The position numbers and the translations under genes were made by a program. Below are positions 34,931-49,098 of a DNA stretch of 64,000 nucleotides, piece by piece. The stretch is from positions 62,001-126,000 of the forward strand of contig JAODUP010000855.1 of the NCBI GenBank assembly GCA_025642065.1, read 5' to 3'. The notes beneath the pieces are model-generated. The model saw only the letters and a program-made list of their open reading frames with translations, ran no database searches and was not told the origin of the DNA. Position 1 is the stretch's first letter, and the number at the start of each line of letters is the position of its first letter. Source of the DNA: Paralvinella palmiformis. Taxonomy: Eukaryota; Annelida; Polychaeta; Terebellida; Alvinellidae.

Positions 34931-36494
34931 TACACAATAATAATTATCCCTTTAACTGTTAATTATTATATTAATTTAAGTGATAACGAAATTAGTACGT
35001 ATCTCAAAATTTTATAAAGACAAATATGATTAGAGTGAAATACATTTTAGTTTATACTAATTAATATAAAATTCGTCTCACACACCAGAATACAGTGACT
35101 GAGTGAGTTACACACGCGCACGCACACACACACACATATTCCCATTGCCTTGTATGAAATAAGTTGTTGTATGATTACTATTCATAACTGTACTATGATG
35201 CAATTATTAAGAAATGTCATTAAATTAATAAATTGCATATTTTTTAAAGATTTCTTAACTATGTCTAAGAAATGGCCGTATGTTATTTTAAGTAAAAACA
35301 CAGTTTAAAGGATCGGCCATCATGTCACTTCACATGCCCACTCATGCGTAAGCACCACTTCCGCTGGTAGCCGTGATCTCATTGTAAACATAAACTATTT
35401 TTTGTGTACTGTCAGTTGCATATATTACGCTCAGTAAGTAATTTACGATCACAGACTCTAATATCAATCCGAATATGTAAAGAATGACGATGATACAGAT
35501 CTATTGCACTGACCATCTTTCATTAACCCACATGATGATGATGATTTCGCAAAGATTTTCAGACTGAAAGTCCTTGTCCTTGATACTAAATATCAATACT
35601 AGATCTAGATCTAGTAGACTCCCTCTATATAGATCTAGAGGCTACGCCTGTTGATTTATTCCCGTCTTAACTGTAATACATGATGATTGTCATAATTTCT
35701 GGGCAACCGATTTTTCCAGTCCATGACTTATTCCAAACACATGATATGATTATTGAATATGAAATACTTTTTATTCAATTATTGCTATTATATAGATCTA
35801 GTTGTAATAACTAGAGTCGACGTATTACACCAGTATTGTAACATTATTGTTGTTATTTTATTACACAAAGCTTTGTCAGAAAGTAAGATGTTACTATCAT
35901 TGTTTATAAAATTAATTTAGTAAAGGTATGTGTTGTATGCATAGACATTAAAAGACTTATGTCTTGTTTGTATTCTGTATTATATTAGTTTCATTAAACG
36001 GCTTAAACCAAAATGTTCACATTTTGAGCAGGTTGATTATGAAGTGTAAGGATCGAAACCTAAAATTGGCATGAACTTCCAGAAACCATACAGACATGCA
36101 TGTATATCATAACATTATGATATTGGTTCAGTAAACTGACATGCAATATAAAATATGATAGTGCATTCTCAATCCATTGAGTAACATGCTTTTCTGAATA
36201 TGGCACAAATGTCAGCCATAACCCATTGATTTCATAGAGGAAAAGTTGGAATATTCATTTTATCTGGTCCAGTTCTAGAGGAAATGCTGTTATTTGTTAC
36301 TGCTAATATAAAAATAATTTGTGGCACCGTTGATTATTCTATAAGAAACATACAAATTTGGTCAGGAGCTCGCTAAACTATTCTACAAGAAGACAAAGTT
36401 TCTGACCTCGATATAAGTAATTCTTGCCATCTTGGGAGACAATTTGCTGCATCCAGTTAAATCAAAGATGCCCACTCACTGTTTATACATTAAG

Positions 36495-36615
36495 ACAGCT
36501 GTGGGGCACTGTTGGCACAGCAATTACAACATTGCACTGTAAACCTTCAGGTTGTTGTTTGAATCTGACTAAAACCTGTTTTTAAGTGATCCTTTCCTGG
36601 GGCAGTCACTCCTCG
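36495..36615 (+). repeat. tRNA-derived SINE-like copy, family B
   Basis: ACAACATTGCACTGTAAACC followed by TTGTTTGAATCTGAC resembles the copy at 42385 (AGAACATTGCATTGCAAACC). The GTTTGAATC is B-box-like. Heads align; bodies are poorly conserved. Confidence 0.45.
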
Positions 36616-37190
36616 ACAATAACAATATAACGCAACAACAATATAGGCAGCTGTTTATACATGTACGTTTGTTTGTGTATATGTGTGATATTGCTGATAT
36701 TGGTTTTTATGCTAAAGGAAGATCCATGTTTTACCAGAGCGAGCCATTTCAGAAGTAGGTTAAGTAGAGTTAAAAGATAATAATGGTAGTTGTGCGTGGC
36801 TTTTCAGTTAGGCTTTTTTTACTGTAAATAGAAATATTTACATTACAATGCAAAAACTTATTAACTGTAAAAAGCTATTTAAAATATGGTAAATGTTAAA
36901 ATTCATTAAGTAAGCACATTAAAGTAATCATGTCTTGACAACATAACTGTCAATATCCAGCTGTATCTCTATATCGGGGTGTTTGTACACCGGCAATCTA
37001 GAATGGGATCTGGACCTTTGGTGTTTCCCTCTGGATAACGCAACTGGTTCAGGATTTGAGGCAGAATCTTTCAAACACTTGTGTAATACACATGCATTCT
37101 GACAGCATTGCTGGCTTGCTGATGACCATATTTTACATGTGGCATATTTTTTCTTGCCAGCAGTCACATTAAGAAGTTGTTACCACACAG

Positions 37191-37250
37191 CCGGCCCATT
37201 TAGCCTACTGTGTGCACAAAAGTGGCCGTAAAACACCAATCATCATCGTT
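37191..37250 (+). repeat. SINE family A tail fragment
   Basis: GGCCCATTTAGCCTACTGTG and GCACAAAAGTGGCCGTAAAA followed by ATCATCATC. The tRNA-like head is missing. Confidence 0.7.
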
Positions 37251-37570
37251 ACCGCACGGAGTTTTTTGGCCTTACATGTGGTTGAAGTATAAAATTACAG
37301 CAACACCATAAACAGTCACAACTCGGAGATTTCCAATGCCGTGACGCTTTTCAGTGGTCAGAAATTAGCATATGTAGTTACAGTAGGATCAGAAGTAAGA
37401 ATATTAATTTAAATGTGGTCTTTGGGTACTTTTAATGCACTTGTAAACGAAGTCACAAATGCTGTGATTTAGATGAAATGAAGTCACTAATACACTTACA
37501 ATAGGGTACAATAGTGAGATGGGGACCAGCTGACCTGGGAATTAGTTTGTACACTCGTAAGTTATGGTCA

Positions 37571-37617
37571 CCCCATTTAGCCTACCCCGTGCTCATGGCC
37601 GTAAAATATCAATCATA
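37571..37617 (+). repeat. SINE family A tail fragment, degraded
   Basis: CCCATTTAGCCTACCCCGTG then ATGGCCGTAAAATATCAATC. An internal deletion removed the GCACAAAAG part. Confidence 0.55.
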
Positions 37618-38941
37618 CACAAATTTACTATCTTGTTCTGACTAGTAAAAAATATGGTTTTAATAGCTAGTAATATTTAGTTGGGCTGGTAAGAAATTTG
37701 TTGGGCTAGTGGATTTACTACATTTTACTAGATCAGAGGCTAGTGAGATGTAAAAATATTGTTCTGGCTCTGGTCATATAGTGAGTGAGCGTCACCTAGA
37801 ATTGGTTATAGTGGGTCATTTGTTATTTGATCTGGAGCTTGCAATAGGTAAGATTATTGGCTAGATTACTGCAGAGAGTTTTCAGTGCCAATTAAGCAAA
37901 CACACTTGTCCAACTGGTCAATGCATTGTACAGTATATATCATTACTAACACTGTGTTGCTATGAATAGGCAATATTAAATATGTTACACTTGATATAAT
38001 TGTGGGTTTTTTACAGTAACAGTTGGATTTTTATGAAAAGGATGTTTTTTTACAAATTTATTTATGAATATCCATATTTAGTAATAATAATAGTGGGCAG
38101 CAGATTTGATCATTCTAAGAGTTATAAGGTCAAGTTATCTCTTGAAATTGTATGACTGACACTGTCTTGTGATTTGAGGGAGTTTTCAAACTCCTTTAAC
38201 TTGCCTGCCCTTTAAGCTGATACAGTGATCATAAATGAGGCTAACAAGTATATTAACATTAGTTACGTTGTGCCAGTGTTTCTGGGAGTGTGTTTCACAC
38301 TTATGTAGCAATGGTCACCTGTCTGAATGATCTGAGTACAGTAGTAAGTCAGGTTCTCTAAATGCCACTGGGTTTGAATAATAAAGATGAACAATGTTTT
38401 CTCTGTAACTGTCAAAATGTGTCTCTTAATTTTAATTGTCTTTGTGACAAACAATTCAAGCATCTCCATGATACAGCTATGGATGTTCTAGACAAACTGA
38501 ACTGACTATCTTGTGTATACATTTATTTCTTGATATTTATGTGTGTGTGTGTGTGTAAACAACACATGTGTATATATGGTGAATGAATCACTATGGCTTA
38601 ATTTGGTCCAGATCTTTAGTATACAGTTAGTTTGTTTTGAGTATTGTATAGTTAAATATCAATGTAGATAACTGTACAGTGTTCAATTATTTTTTTACTA
38701 TATCTGTGATGCAAATGTTTAGATAAATATATCCTTTTGTTCAGATTTGTATTTCACAGGTATTTAACACTTATTGATCCTGATCATTTACAAGGCTGAA
38801 AACAAACACTTCATATTCTTCACACTGTGTGTATTTACATTTTACTCATGGATATCAACATACATATAGTTTTCAGTTATTTTCCTATTCTTTGTTTTCT
38901 GTTTTAACTTCCAAACATTTCCCCATATTTGTATTTTTATA

Positions 38942-39239
38942 CAGGGTTCGCACAGGTGCTTGAAAACCTGGAAAGTCCTGGAATTAAAAACTTGGGATTC
39001 CAGGCCTGGAAAGTCCTGGAATTTTTGTAGAGGTCCTTGAAAGTCCTGGAATTTGGACATGTAAATCTATATTTCTAATCATAAGCATACAGGAATTCAG
39101 TTGTTACACTTCTTCCGAAATATGGGTGTATTTTTGCATGTTAAGAGTTCGTGAATTCATTGAATAGGTCCTTAAATTTGACATTGGAAGGTCCTGGAAA
39201 GTCCTGGAATCTGAGATGTCAAAATGTGTATAAACCCTG
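38942..39239. mobile_element. 298-bp MITE related to the CAGGGTTC element
   Basis: Starts CAGGGTTCGCAC, ends AAACCCTG, and repeats GGAAAGTCCTGGAAT several times inside. TTATA flanks both sides. The CCTGGAA motifs are shared with the ends of 32581-33857, so a common family is likely. Confidence 0.65.
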
Positions 39240-39289
39240 TTATATCATGTACAGTTTCTGACCTGACTAATACAACACTTGCTGCACTA

Positions 39290-39395
39290 ACTGCCTCTAT
39301 AGCCTAGTGGGTAAGAGTGTGGGACTTTCTTGCTCATAGTCATGCTGTGCGGGAGGTTGGAGGTATGAATCCTGGTCATGGTACTATAATAGGAG
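39290..39395 (+). repeat. tRNA-derived SINE-like copy, family C
   Basis: TATAGCCTAGTGGGTAAGAG is an A-box, and GGAGGTATGAATCCTGG a B-box. The GTGGGACT after the A-box is shared with the minus-strand copy at 59330-59420. Confidence 0.5.
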
Positions 39396-40659
39396 GAGTT
39401 TATCATCCAACCAGGCAGCTGGCAAGGTTTTCTCTGCCAAATGTGCCATCTATTGTAAATTCTAAATTTATTTAGAATTAGTCCCTGTGGTGAAGCAGTA
39501 AATTACAGACCATATGCATCTCCCTCATTTGAGGTAGCTAAGCCAGGTAAAATAATTGTCATTTCAGCCATTATATATAATACTGCATATCTTGATAACT
39601 TAAGTTGTATAATACTAACTACAATGCCAATTCATATCAGTAAAATATCCTTAAGAATTATGACAAGCATCTCATTAATTGTTGCAATGTGGATGATGAG
39701 TGTCTTCACATCTTTGATATCAGCTAGCAGCTTGTATTGTTATATTGATGAAATTAAAGAACCAGCATCCTTGATGTTTGATTACAAATGCTGCAACTTG
39801 CATCTAAATGTACATAAACTTTTCTAGTAGACTTAAATGCTAATGGGCTTCCCAATTCCTGGCTATATGTTGTACACATGGGTCATAAAACATCTTAAGC
39901 AGGTGTAGCTTTAAATATCTAAGACCAGTATATGTTGGAAAACGTTAATAAATTAAAATTGTTGCAAAATAAGGGTATCAGAATTGTAAATCATGTACAA
40001 AATTTGGAATTCTCAAAATACAAAACTTGTCAATCTTAAAACTTGGCTCATTTAATGTATAATTTTGTAATGCAAAAACTTCCAAGTATAAAGAACCTAT
40101 ATATATTAAATATGAAAATAATTCATACCATATAAATCTGTGCATGTACCTGTTGTTTATGTTGAGGGTACAGATGCATTTGTATATGAATATTACTGTA
40201 ACTATTGTGTTTCTAAATAATTATCTATGTAATAAAGAACCCCTGAAGCTGGTATGTTAACAGTTCATGAAACATTCATGAAGTGATGAACTTTATTTGA
40301 CTGGGGTACTAAACTGTACAGTGTGTGGTAGAACATAATTAGCAAATTAAAATAAAGTCATGTTTTCACATGATGGTGGGTCAAGTGACAGTCTGAGATA
40401 TCATCAACGTATCAACAGGTTGGAATTGAAAAAATTACTAAACCTTTACACTTCTTCTGAATTAGATTGGTGAACAATTTTATTTTGTGATAGCTAATTG
40501 TGTGTATGAAGGATGGAATGAGACCAAGTAAACAAATATTTACTGTAAAAGCTGCATACAGTTTGCTTGTATTTCGGGAAATTTAACTATTACATGAAAA
40601 AAATGTAATTGTTACTATTATTAATTAAATTAGCTCTTCATGTTTCTGTTTGCTTTCAG

Positions 40660-40710
40660 AGTTAAAAATGAAACAGCACATCATTTTAAATTAATACGAC
40701 ATGCTGGACC
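40660..40710 (+). promoter_or_regulatory. ABCA 5' UTR exon segment with two upstream ATGs
   Basis: TTTGCTTTCAG at 40649-40659 is a good acceptor, so the transcript probably enters here from an unseen non-coding exon. An ATG at 40668 opens a closed nine-codon uORF ending at 40694. A second ATG at 40701 is out of frame and overlaps the main start at 40711. Both could lower main-frame translation. Confidence 0.5.
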
Positions 40711-41183
40711 ATGTTGCGTACAAGACAACTACGTCTTCTTCTGTGGAAGAATTTCACCCTACGACGAAGGGAGCCAGTAAGTGTTATAGCATCACGGAAT
40801 TTCTGCACTTATTCTATATAATTTCTGCATATCATATACATTCTGGTCTGTTCTATGGTGTTGAAATTGAAGTTAAATCTTCTGTGTGATTTTTATGGAT
40901 AAAATTAGAAAAAGCTATCCCACAGTTTATGATCATGCAATGTTACAGAATAATGATGTCGAGATTTTGTTTGGGTTATTATACATTTTCCTGATAATGA
41001 AAATAGAGCAACAAGTATTAGTTCCTCCAGAATCAATCAATTTGTTCATGCTTATGTAATGACTTATATTTTACTATTTGCAGCTCCGCCTAGTGATCGA
41101 GTTGGTATGGCCCCTATTTTTGTTTCTGATTCTGGTTGCAGTGAAAAAAACACGTCCAGACCTTGACAAGAGGATGCCAGAAT
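40711..41183 (+). CDS. ABCA exons 1-2: cytosolic N-terminus and first membrane helix
   Basis: Exon 1 encodes 22 residues ending [14 protein letters not shown], the basic cytosolic N-terminus common to ABCA proteins. Exon 2 supplies the first helix, [18 protein letters not shown] (about residues 24-43), close to ABCA4, and then enters the first extracellular domain. The exon 2 donor is GTTAGT. Confidence 0.95.
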
Positions 41184-43395
41184 GTTAGTTATTATAACAG
41201 TGATGTGTGTGATGTGTCATTCATCAATAGATGTCTTCGGTCTGATCATCTTATTTCCCTAGGTAGTGTCTCCCCCTGTCCAAAACAAATCAATCACTCA
41301 CTCACATTTTTATCTTGTCAATACAGGTCATTATGATGGCAAGGCCATGCCATCAGCAGGTCCTTTACCATTTTTACAAGGATTGGTGTGTTCTTTCTCC
41401 AACAAGTGTTATCAGACAGTGACTATCGATGAGAGACCTGGAGTAGTTGATACATGGAATTCTTCACTGTAAGTGACCCAAATCAGTTAGTCAGTGCAGC
41501 CAGCAGATTTACACAGCCTATCACATACACATATTGTATATACTTGTATATACAGTGATCACATATATAAGACGAGGTCAGTCTATCAGACAATAACATG
41601 GAAAACTTTTCTATAAGATGAGGCAGAACTGAAAACTTTGAGTCCAACTTTTTTGTGCCTAGAGCAGTTAAATAGTGGTGCTCTGGTCAATGACATGAAG
41701 ATGGAATGATGTGATTTTGTCATCCAAATCAAGAAGCAGTGTTTAGCTTATTTTGGTGAGCAGATGGAAAAAGGGATTGTGACGCCTCATGAAGTTTGAA
41801 AAGGGGATCATGAAACGTCACTTGTGCCTGAACCCATTTGGTTGAGAGACTTACAATATGATCACCCTCTGTTCGTGTGCACCCAGTCACAAATGGAAGA
41901 TTATAGTAATGTTTTTGAATATACATCAATACACACTGATGGTTAGAATATGGATAATATCACATGACAACAAAAACCTACCTTTTATCACTCAGCAGGG
42001 GGGTTGGACTGTATACCAATGTAGCCAATTTTCTTGGTGATCTATATGTAAAACGAATAGGAAAAACCACATATTTTCAAGGATTAAATCCCTACCTTAT
42101 ACATAATTATGTACAGTACCTCTACATATATCTACCTCGATAAAATCACTGCAATTGGCTCCAAAATCTAACAGTAGCATGTTGGATCATAGATCCCTAA
42201 GACTCATGTTCGAATCTTGGCTTGGGCATATCTGAAGGGTATTTCATCTTTGACTTCACTTTATTACCTTTGGATGTCGCTTGGCCCATTTAGCCTGCCA
42301 TGTGCACAAAAATGGCTGTAAACCACCAATCATCATCATCACCATAAAAGCCTGCAAAGTTACATATATTCTAGGTTGTTTGAATGATGCAGTGGTTAGA
42401 ACATTGCATTGCAAACCTTGATGATCATGTTCAGATCAAACCAAGTAACATGTCTGGGTGAGGGACATTTCCATATGGAATTGTCTCTCAGACAGATGTC
42501 CCACATTTGATTGGTGCTAATGCTAAACAAACCACTCATTGTTGACAATTAATGAAACCCTTTTTATTGAGCAACAAATAGGGCTTTCACAAAATCAAAC
42601 AGCTTCGTACATCTTTGTCAGCCAGCCAGCCAATAAATAATTAATTGATTCTGTTTAGAAAATTTACTGTAAAGTCTTTATGTCATATGGTGTAAATTGA
42701 AAATGGTTATTGCAACAACAAAAAAAGGACGTTGAGGATTATGGTTGCCCAGTAGCAAGGTGGTGAACTATAAACTGGTAAGTTCTTGTTTTGGTTCCAT
42801 CAGCTAATTGGTGATTATTCACATGTTCACTGGTTAACTCATAAATGAGTGATGGCTTGGACAGAGATAATGTTCAAGTACTTAGTGGCCTCTAGAAACT
42901 TGTTAAATCTGACATGTAATTGTTTACAGATTGTCTCAATTCTTCTATGATATTGAGAAGTTTTTATCCAGCCAGAATGAGGTAGATGCACTTGTTGACC
43001 TTTTGGATGATTTCAACTTTTTGGACCAGATAAGAAAGAATCCTCCAGAAAACTGTAAGTTTAAGGTATTGTGTGTGTGTGTGTTATTTAAGGACACTAT
43101 TTTTGATTACTTTATTTCACCCCTACAGGGCTTGACATAACCTTTTTTTGCCACTTGTCATATCGGAATTAATTGCATCATACAAGTTGTAAGACTCTTA
43201 ATTTAGAAACATATGGTTCATTACTGGTATTTTTCTTACTATGTATATTCAAAGCATATTTAGGAGAAGATTGTATAAAAACATTATTTATTTGTCATCG
43301 TGGATTAGAGAAAGAATTGATGAAATAACCATGGCATTGTGGTTATTAAGACAAATAGGATATACACAAACTATGTAATAAAACATATATTTGTC

Positions 43396-43428
<33 letters not shown>

Positions 43429-46400
43429 CTGTCTGTCTTTTCAAGACAGATGAATGAAAACGTCAGTGGGCTACTTATCTGATACAAACTATTTGAATAT
43501 AAATGACTTTATATCTTTACAGGTACAATTAGCTTGGGTAGTATACTCATTAACCCCTCTGAATTACGGAATATCATTCAAAAACAGAATATCACATTGA
43601 CTCCCACAGCCATTGGAGAGCTACTCAATTCATCTTTGTTATTTGACCAAATGATCAATATTTCTCAGGTAAAGTTTAATATTTGTAAAAGCTAAAAAAA
43701 CATTTATTATATAATGCCATGTTTTAGTGTATGGAAATACTGTAGTTTGAGTATCCTAGTGCATGATCATCTTCATGAATACTGATTATGTTCAACATCC
43801 AGGTCAGAAATGTTTATGTTTTTCTCTTATAAATTATAAAGGTTCGCAATTTTCATTCATTTAAACTTTTTCATGAAATAAATATTTCAGCAGTTTTAGA
43901 GTCGTTGCATTCACTCTGTATATATATATGTATTATTAAGTTTTATCCATAGAAAATGTTGATACAGATCGGCTGGATAAATGATAATTTTGAACCAGCT
44001 GAGTCTTTTGATGTGATTTATTTATAAAATGTATATTATGACTCTTCTTGAAAACTGCTAAGACTTTGAGTCAGTGAGTTATGATAATTGAATAATTTAT
44101 TACCATTGTTTTTTAATCAAGTTCTAAACAGCAACAAAATGATTACCTAAGTGGCTCATGATTGCATTCTTCCGAATATTCTTTTCAATTTGGCTGACTA
44201 TAGTTTATGTTATAACTGTTTGAATCAGCATTCAGTAGATGCACACACACATACACATGCACAAACACTCACACAAATTATGATTTAAATCATGTGCTCG
44301 GTTGTACAATAATTATTATCTCATGATATACACCACAGTACTGGACATGGGCACAAGAACTGAGGTCTAATTTGACCAAACCTAAAAACATGACTGAAGC
44401 AGTCCATCGTATAAGAGAGTTGATCTGTACCGATGACAAAACTAAGGAAATCCTGTGGCTGAAGTCTTGGCAACAAACACAGAATCTCACTGAGCAACTC
44501 TGTAACTTGACAGCTGTACAGTTCCAGGAACTGCTTGATGATGTCTCGTCTGATTTAGACTGGACGAAGCTCTACATTCAGCTTACAGATTGTCTGGATC
44601 ACGAAATGAAATATCTGAATCCTGATAATCTGAATAGAGAGAGATTACAGAAATCTATGGATGCTGTAAGTTTATGAATTTCTAGGGGAAGTCTGGATGT
44701 TATGCTATGTGTTGGTGGCATCATTTTAGTTGATGGCACAAGTGTTTTTCATGATTTTAATTATATAACTGTATGCCACCTTTGAATGGGTAGAATGCCA
44801 GCTGAAAAAATTCCGTTTCTATTTTAAGTTCACGTTAATAGTGTTAACTCTTCCATATGCTAATTCAGAAATTATTATCTGTGCTCACATCATTGAGATT
44901 TTAAAGAATCTCCCAATGAAGTTCATCTCCATAATGATGGCTATGTCTATCATGTCTATTATTATTATGGGAGAAATGTAACATCATGTTAATATTGAGT
45001 TAATATCTTAGATTAAATTATAAGATGAGCTAGCTATCACTCAAATTATTCTATGCTTCTGACATAGAACTAACCAAATTCTATGAATTTATTCTGATGC
45101 TTAAATAAACAGTATACAATATATTTATTTTGATGTATGTTTCTTGCCTTCCAGGTAAAACAGCTGGAGTCTCTGCAATCTCTGGTAAACCAATTTAATG
45201 TTACCATCTACCAGGCTTTATCTGACTATCGTTCAGACACAAACAATTCATCAACAAACATTACCTCGATCTTGAGTCAAATGTTCTGTGGACGTAAATC
45301 GACATTCATTGGTGAAGAAGAAAACAGCTTTGAGAAAACGATGAAGGAACAAACAGATTATTTTGAGGAGGACAAGAAAGAGGATGAGGAGACTGTATAC
45401 ATTTACCAGAATGACACAAGTGAGTTTGTTTTTGATTATCAGTGACACATGTCTTAAACTACCCAATATATGGGATTAATTGAATAACGATCATTCAAGG
45501 AGTTAATTTATAATTTTTTGGTTACTCTGGTTTTTATTCTGGGTTTTTGTTGCCGATGTAATTTTTATGTTCCCACGTGGCTATCCATGTAACAGTTAAA
45601 GGTTTACTTCTGAGCTTCAATGCTGTTGCCATTGTTTACTGTTGAAATATAACTAATACAAAATTATGTTTCCTTCTGAAATGATATAGCTGCTTTTTGC
45701 AATGAGCTCTTCGAAAACATCCAGAAATCTCAATGGACCCGGCTACTGTGGCGACAGGTGAAGCCAATGATCCGTGGAAAATTACTATATACACCAAATA
45801 CTCCTGCTGTGAGATCAATCATCAAAGAGGTGTTTATTTATCTCTCAGTAATGAACAAAAATAATTCTTTCATTATATACAGACTGAGAGTTAGTTGTCT
45901 GTTGAATTACAATCCAAAGCTTTTGCCATCTCATTTACAGCCAGATTTTGATAGAAATGAGCTATTGTTCTATCCTTTTTATACATTTCAGGCAAACCGA
46001 ACCTTTGAGATGTTGGCACGCTTGAAAAACATAGCTCAGGATTGGCTGAAAGTGTCACCAAACGTATCTGATTATATGGAGAACAATCCCAAAATTGACA
46101 CAATTAGAGTAAGTCAATACATTTATCACTCTATCTTAACTGTTATATAATTGTGGTATCTAGGCGACAATAAATACTACCAAACCTATACACTTTTGAT
46201 TCCATCATTTATATAACTGTTCATCAGATGTTGGGAAGCTTTATAGAATAAACTTTCTGTTACAACACTCTTTACATCATGATATTCTATGCAATCTGAT
46301 GGGGTTTCAGCCCCAAACATTATATCGGGTGCAGTGTTGGTATCACCATTAATTAATATAACCTATTTTTCCTGTTGTTCAAGCTGTTCATTTCGGAGCT

Positions 46401-49006
46401 AATTATGCATTAATAAACAAGCAAACATATTGAGATTTAGTTTGGAAGCAAGTAAAAAGCATTATTTCCCCACTTTTTACTTCATTTGGGATCAGTACTG
46501 TGTTACAGTGGTTAACAAAGCTACTAACTTGTTAATTGATGTGTGTGAAAAGCTGATAAATATGTTTTAGTTATTATAAAAATAAATTAGTTATCAATTG
46601 TTTCAAACCCAGCTCAAATAACTCTGTCATGTGCCTTCCAAGTAGAGGTATTTTCGTGATGAAACATATTTTGAGTTAAAATAATTTGTAACATTACAGG
46701 TGAGAAACAGTGATAATTTGGTATGACACTTATTTGGTTAGCTAATTTTATAATTGTAATGGCAGATTGCAATAGTTGTGATTTAGCAATATAATATGGC
46801 TTAATATCATGAATAGGTAACATTGTATTCAGCACATTTCAGAAGTCAAAATTAATGTCTTTCTAGGTATTAAATTACCAAACTTTATATTCTGTCACAC
46901 TTGTTTGCATTTACAGCAATATCTCGATGAGATGGCTCAGCTGACAAGTCCCAGTGAGCTTGATAGTTATTTACGCAAAAAGCTGATTGCGCAGTTTGGT
47001 CTGCTTCCTATTCTTGGCTCAGCTTTACTCCCACCACCTGCAGACCTTCTTCCACCCAACTGGAAACCACCTTTCTCCCTTCCCAGTGATTATAGCCTTA
47101 AAGAACTCAACATGTCAACCTTCACATCAATTCATAACATGATCATCCAGTACAAACAGTGGTTTAGCCTAGAAGAAGACACCAATATCTACACCTGGAG
47201 AGCATCTCTGAACTCAACGGATCTCATCATGAAGATGTTTAGTAATTATCTGGAAGTAAGTGTCTAGCTGTGTATGGTTTTCTGAGATGCGATAGTATCA
47301 CCATGTCATCATCTTGTCAGGTCCAAAAGCAGTTTCTTAGTAATACCTGGTAGAAGTATTACCAATGATAATTGGATGTACGCTTGTACATATATCTATC
47401 TACATGTTATCATTACAGTGTTTTGAGTTCAACAAATTTGAAGGTCATGACACTGAAGAGGACCTCGTTAAGAAGAGTCTATCATACGTCAATGATGACT
47501 TGTTATGGGCTGGCATCGTGTTCGACATCACAGATAAAGATACTGTGCCAAGCTTCGTCCCATACAGGATACGTATGGACAGAGACAGAGTGGACACAAC
47601 CACAGACTACCGGGTGTTGGACAGGTAAGGTTATCATCATCATTAGTATTAATGGTCCTTTGGGATTAAATTGTTTGATAATTCAAATCCATATTATTAT
47701 AACTTTCTTGGATCTGACGTCGTCTTTCCTTTGTGCAGGAAGGGAATATTTGTTGTTTCAGTTAATATATCATTTAATATATCTTCATACGTAGAGCAGC
47801 TACAGATAAGTAATCATACTTATGCTATGAGTATGACTACTATGCGTACTTAAACACATAGAAGTAATAAGTTAGTAGTCATACTAGTTAAATAGTTACA
47901 CCTAAAACCATTGAAACTTCGAAATTTATAAAACATGCTGCCATTTTAGGTATACTGATAATATTAATGTTTTGACAATAAAAGAGTAAGGACACTCAAA
48001 CTTATATAGGTTATGTGACATAGTGTTTAACAAATTAGGACTACTTAACAAGGTATCTTTAGAACAATAATAATAATTTGCCTGTGTTCTCTTTAATTTT
48101 GACAGATTTTATCATCCTGGTTCACGAGATAAACCTCTTCCTGACATGAAATACATCGTCTATGGGTTCTCCTACGTACAAGATATGATAAGTCATGGTA
48201 TTATACGTCTCCATACAAACATGACACAAGATGAGGAGATTGGTATCAGGATACAGCAGTTCCCGTATCCTTGTTATATCTATGCGAAGTAAGTCAATCT
48301 TGACAACCACTGGCAGGAGATCATCACTTTATCACTAACATCACATATTAGGATAATAACTGATCATCTTTTAATGGTAGTTCTCATATTTTATACATAT
48401 GTATAACGCAAACACACACATATGGAAAAACACACCCTTTGAAGTTGATTTATAACAACTGACATGTCTTCATAGTTTTTCAGTTATTACCAAATCTATG
48501 ATCTATTAACAACAGGTTTGTGATCTTCATCAGTCGGACTATCCCATTATTTATGGTGTTAGCTTGGATATATTCTGTAGCCATGATCGTCAAGGGAATC
48601 GTCTATGAGAAAGAGCAAAGGCTGAAGGAGGTGATGAAAGTGATGGGACTCAGTAATGGCATACATTGGTTGGCCTGGTTTATAACCTGCTTCTTGATGA
48701 TGTTTATCTCAATCATCCTGCTTCTATTTACTGTAAAGGTAAATGTTATTATTAAATAAATGGTATTAGGTTGTGTGTGTGTGTGTGTGTGTAAGTGCAA
48801 GCGCACACTTTTAAAAATAAATGATTAATAGTGACTTTGGTGAATAAGTGAATAATTTAATGGACTGACTCATTGCTGAAAAGTCTGGCCAACTGACTGA
48901 CTGTGACTGACTGACTGACTAACTGACTTGACTGATGTAAAGAAATGTCACTCTGTTGAAATTTTAAATATCATTTAATATTTAACCAGTTAAATCCTCT
49001 GCCACG

Positions 49007-49040
<34 letters not shown>

Positions 49041-49052
49041 CCTACTGAAAGG

Positions 49053-49098
<46 letters not shown>

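Larger units (their letters stand above)
34931..40659. other. Intergenic region between GCDH and ABCA
   Basis: No coding exon was recognised in these 5.7 kb. The part at 35325-35434 is richer in CG, contains CACTTCCGCT (an ETS-type core), and ends at a GTAAGT donor at 35434. It could be the ABCA promoter and first non-coding exon, splicing to 40660, but this is a guess. The rest holds SINE pieces (36495, 37191, 37571, 39290), an element at 38942-39239, and AT-rich sequence without visible genes. Confidence 0.4.

Noticed and set aside
36928..37167. 79-codon minus-strand frame beside a SINE tail
   Set aside because: Basic, Cys-containing, but no known finger spacing and no relatives in the window.
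40701..40889. 62-codon plus frame as an independent small protein
   Set aside because: It overlaps ABCA exon 1 in the wrong frame and crosses its splice donor. It matters only as an overlapping upstream start.
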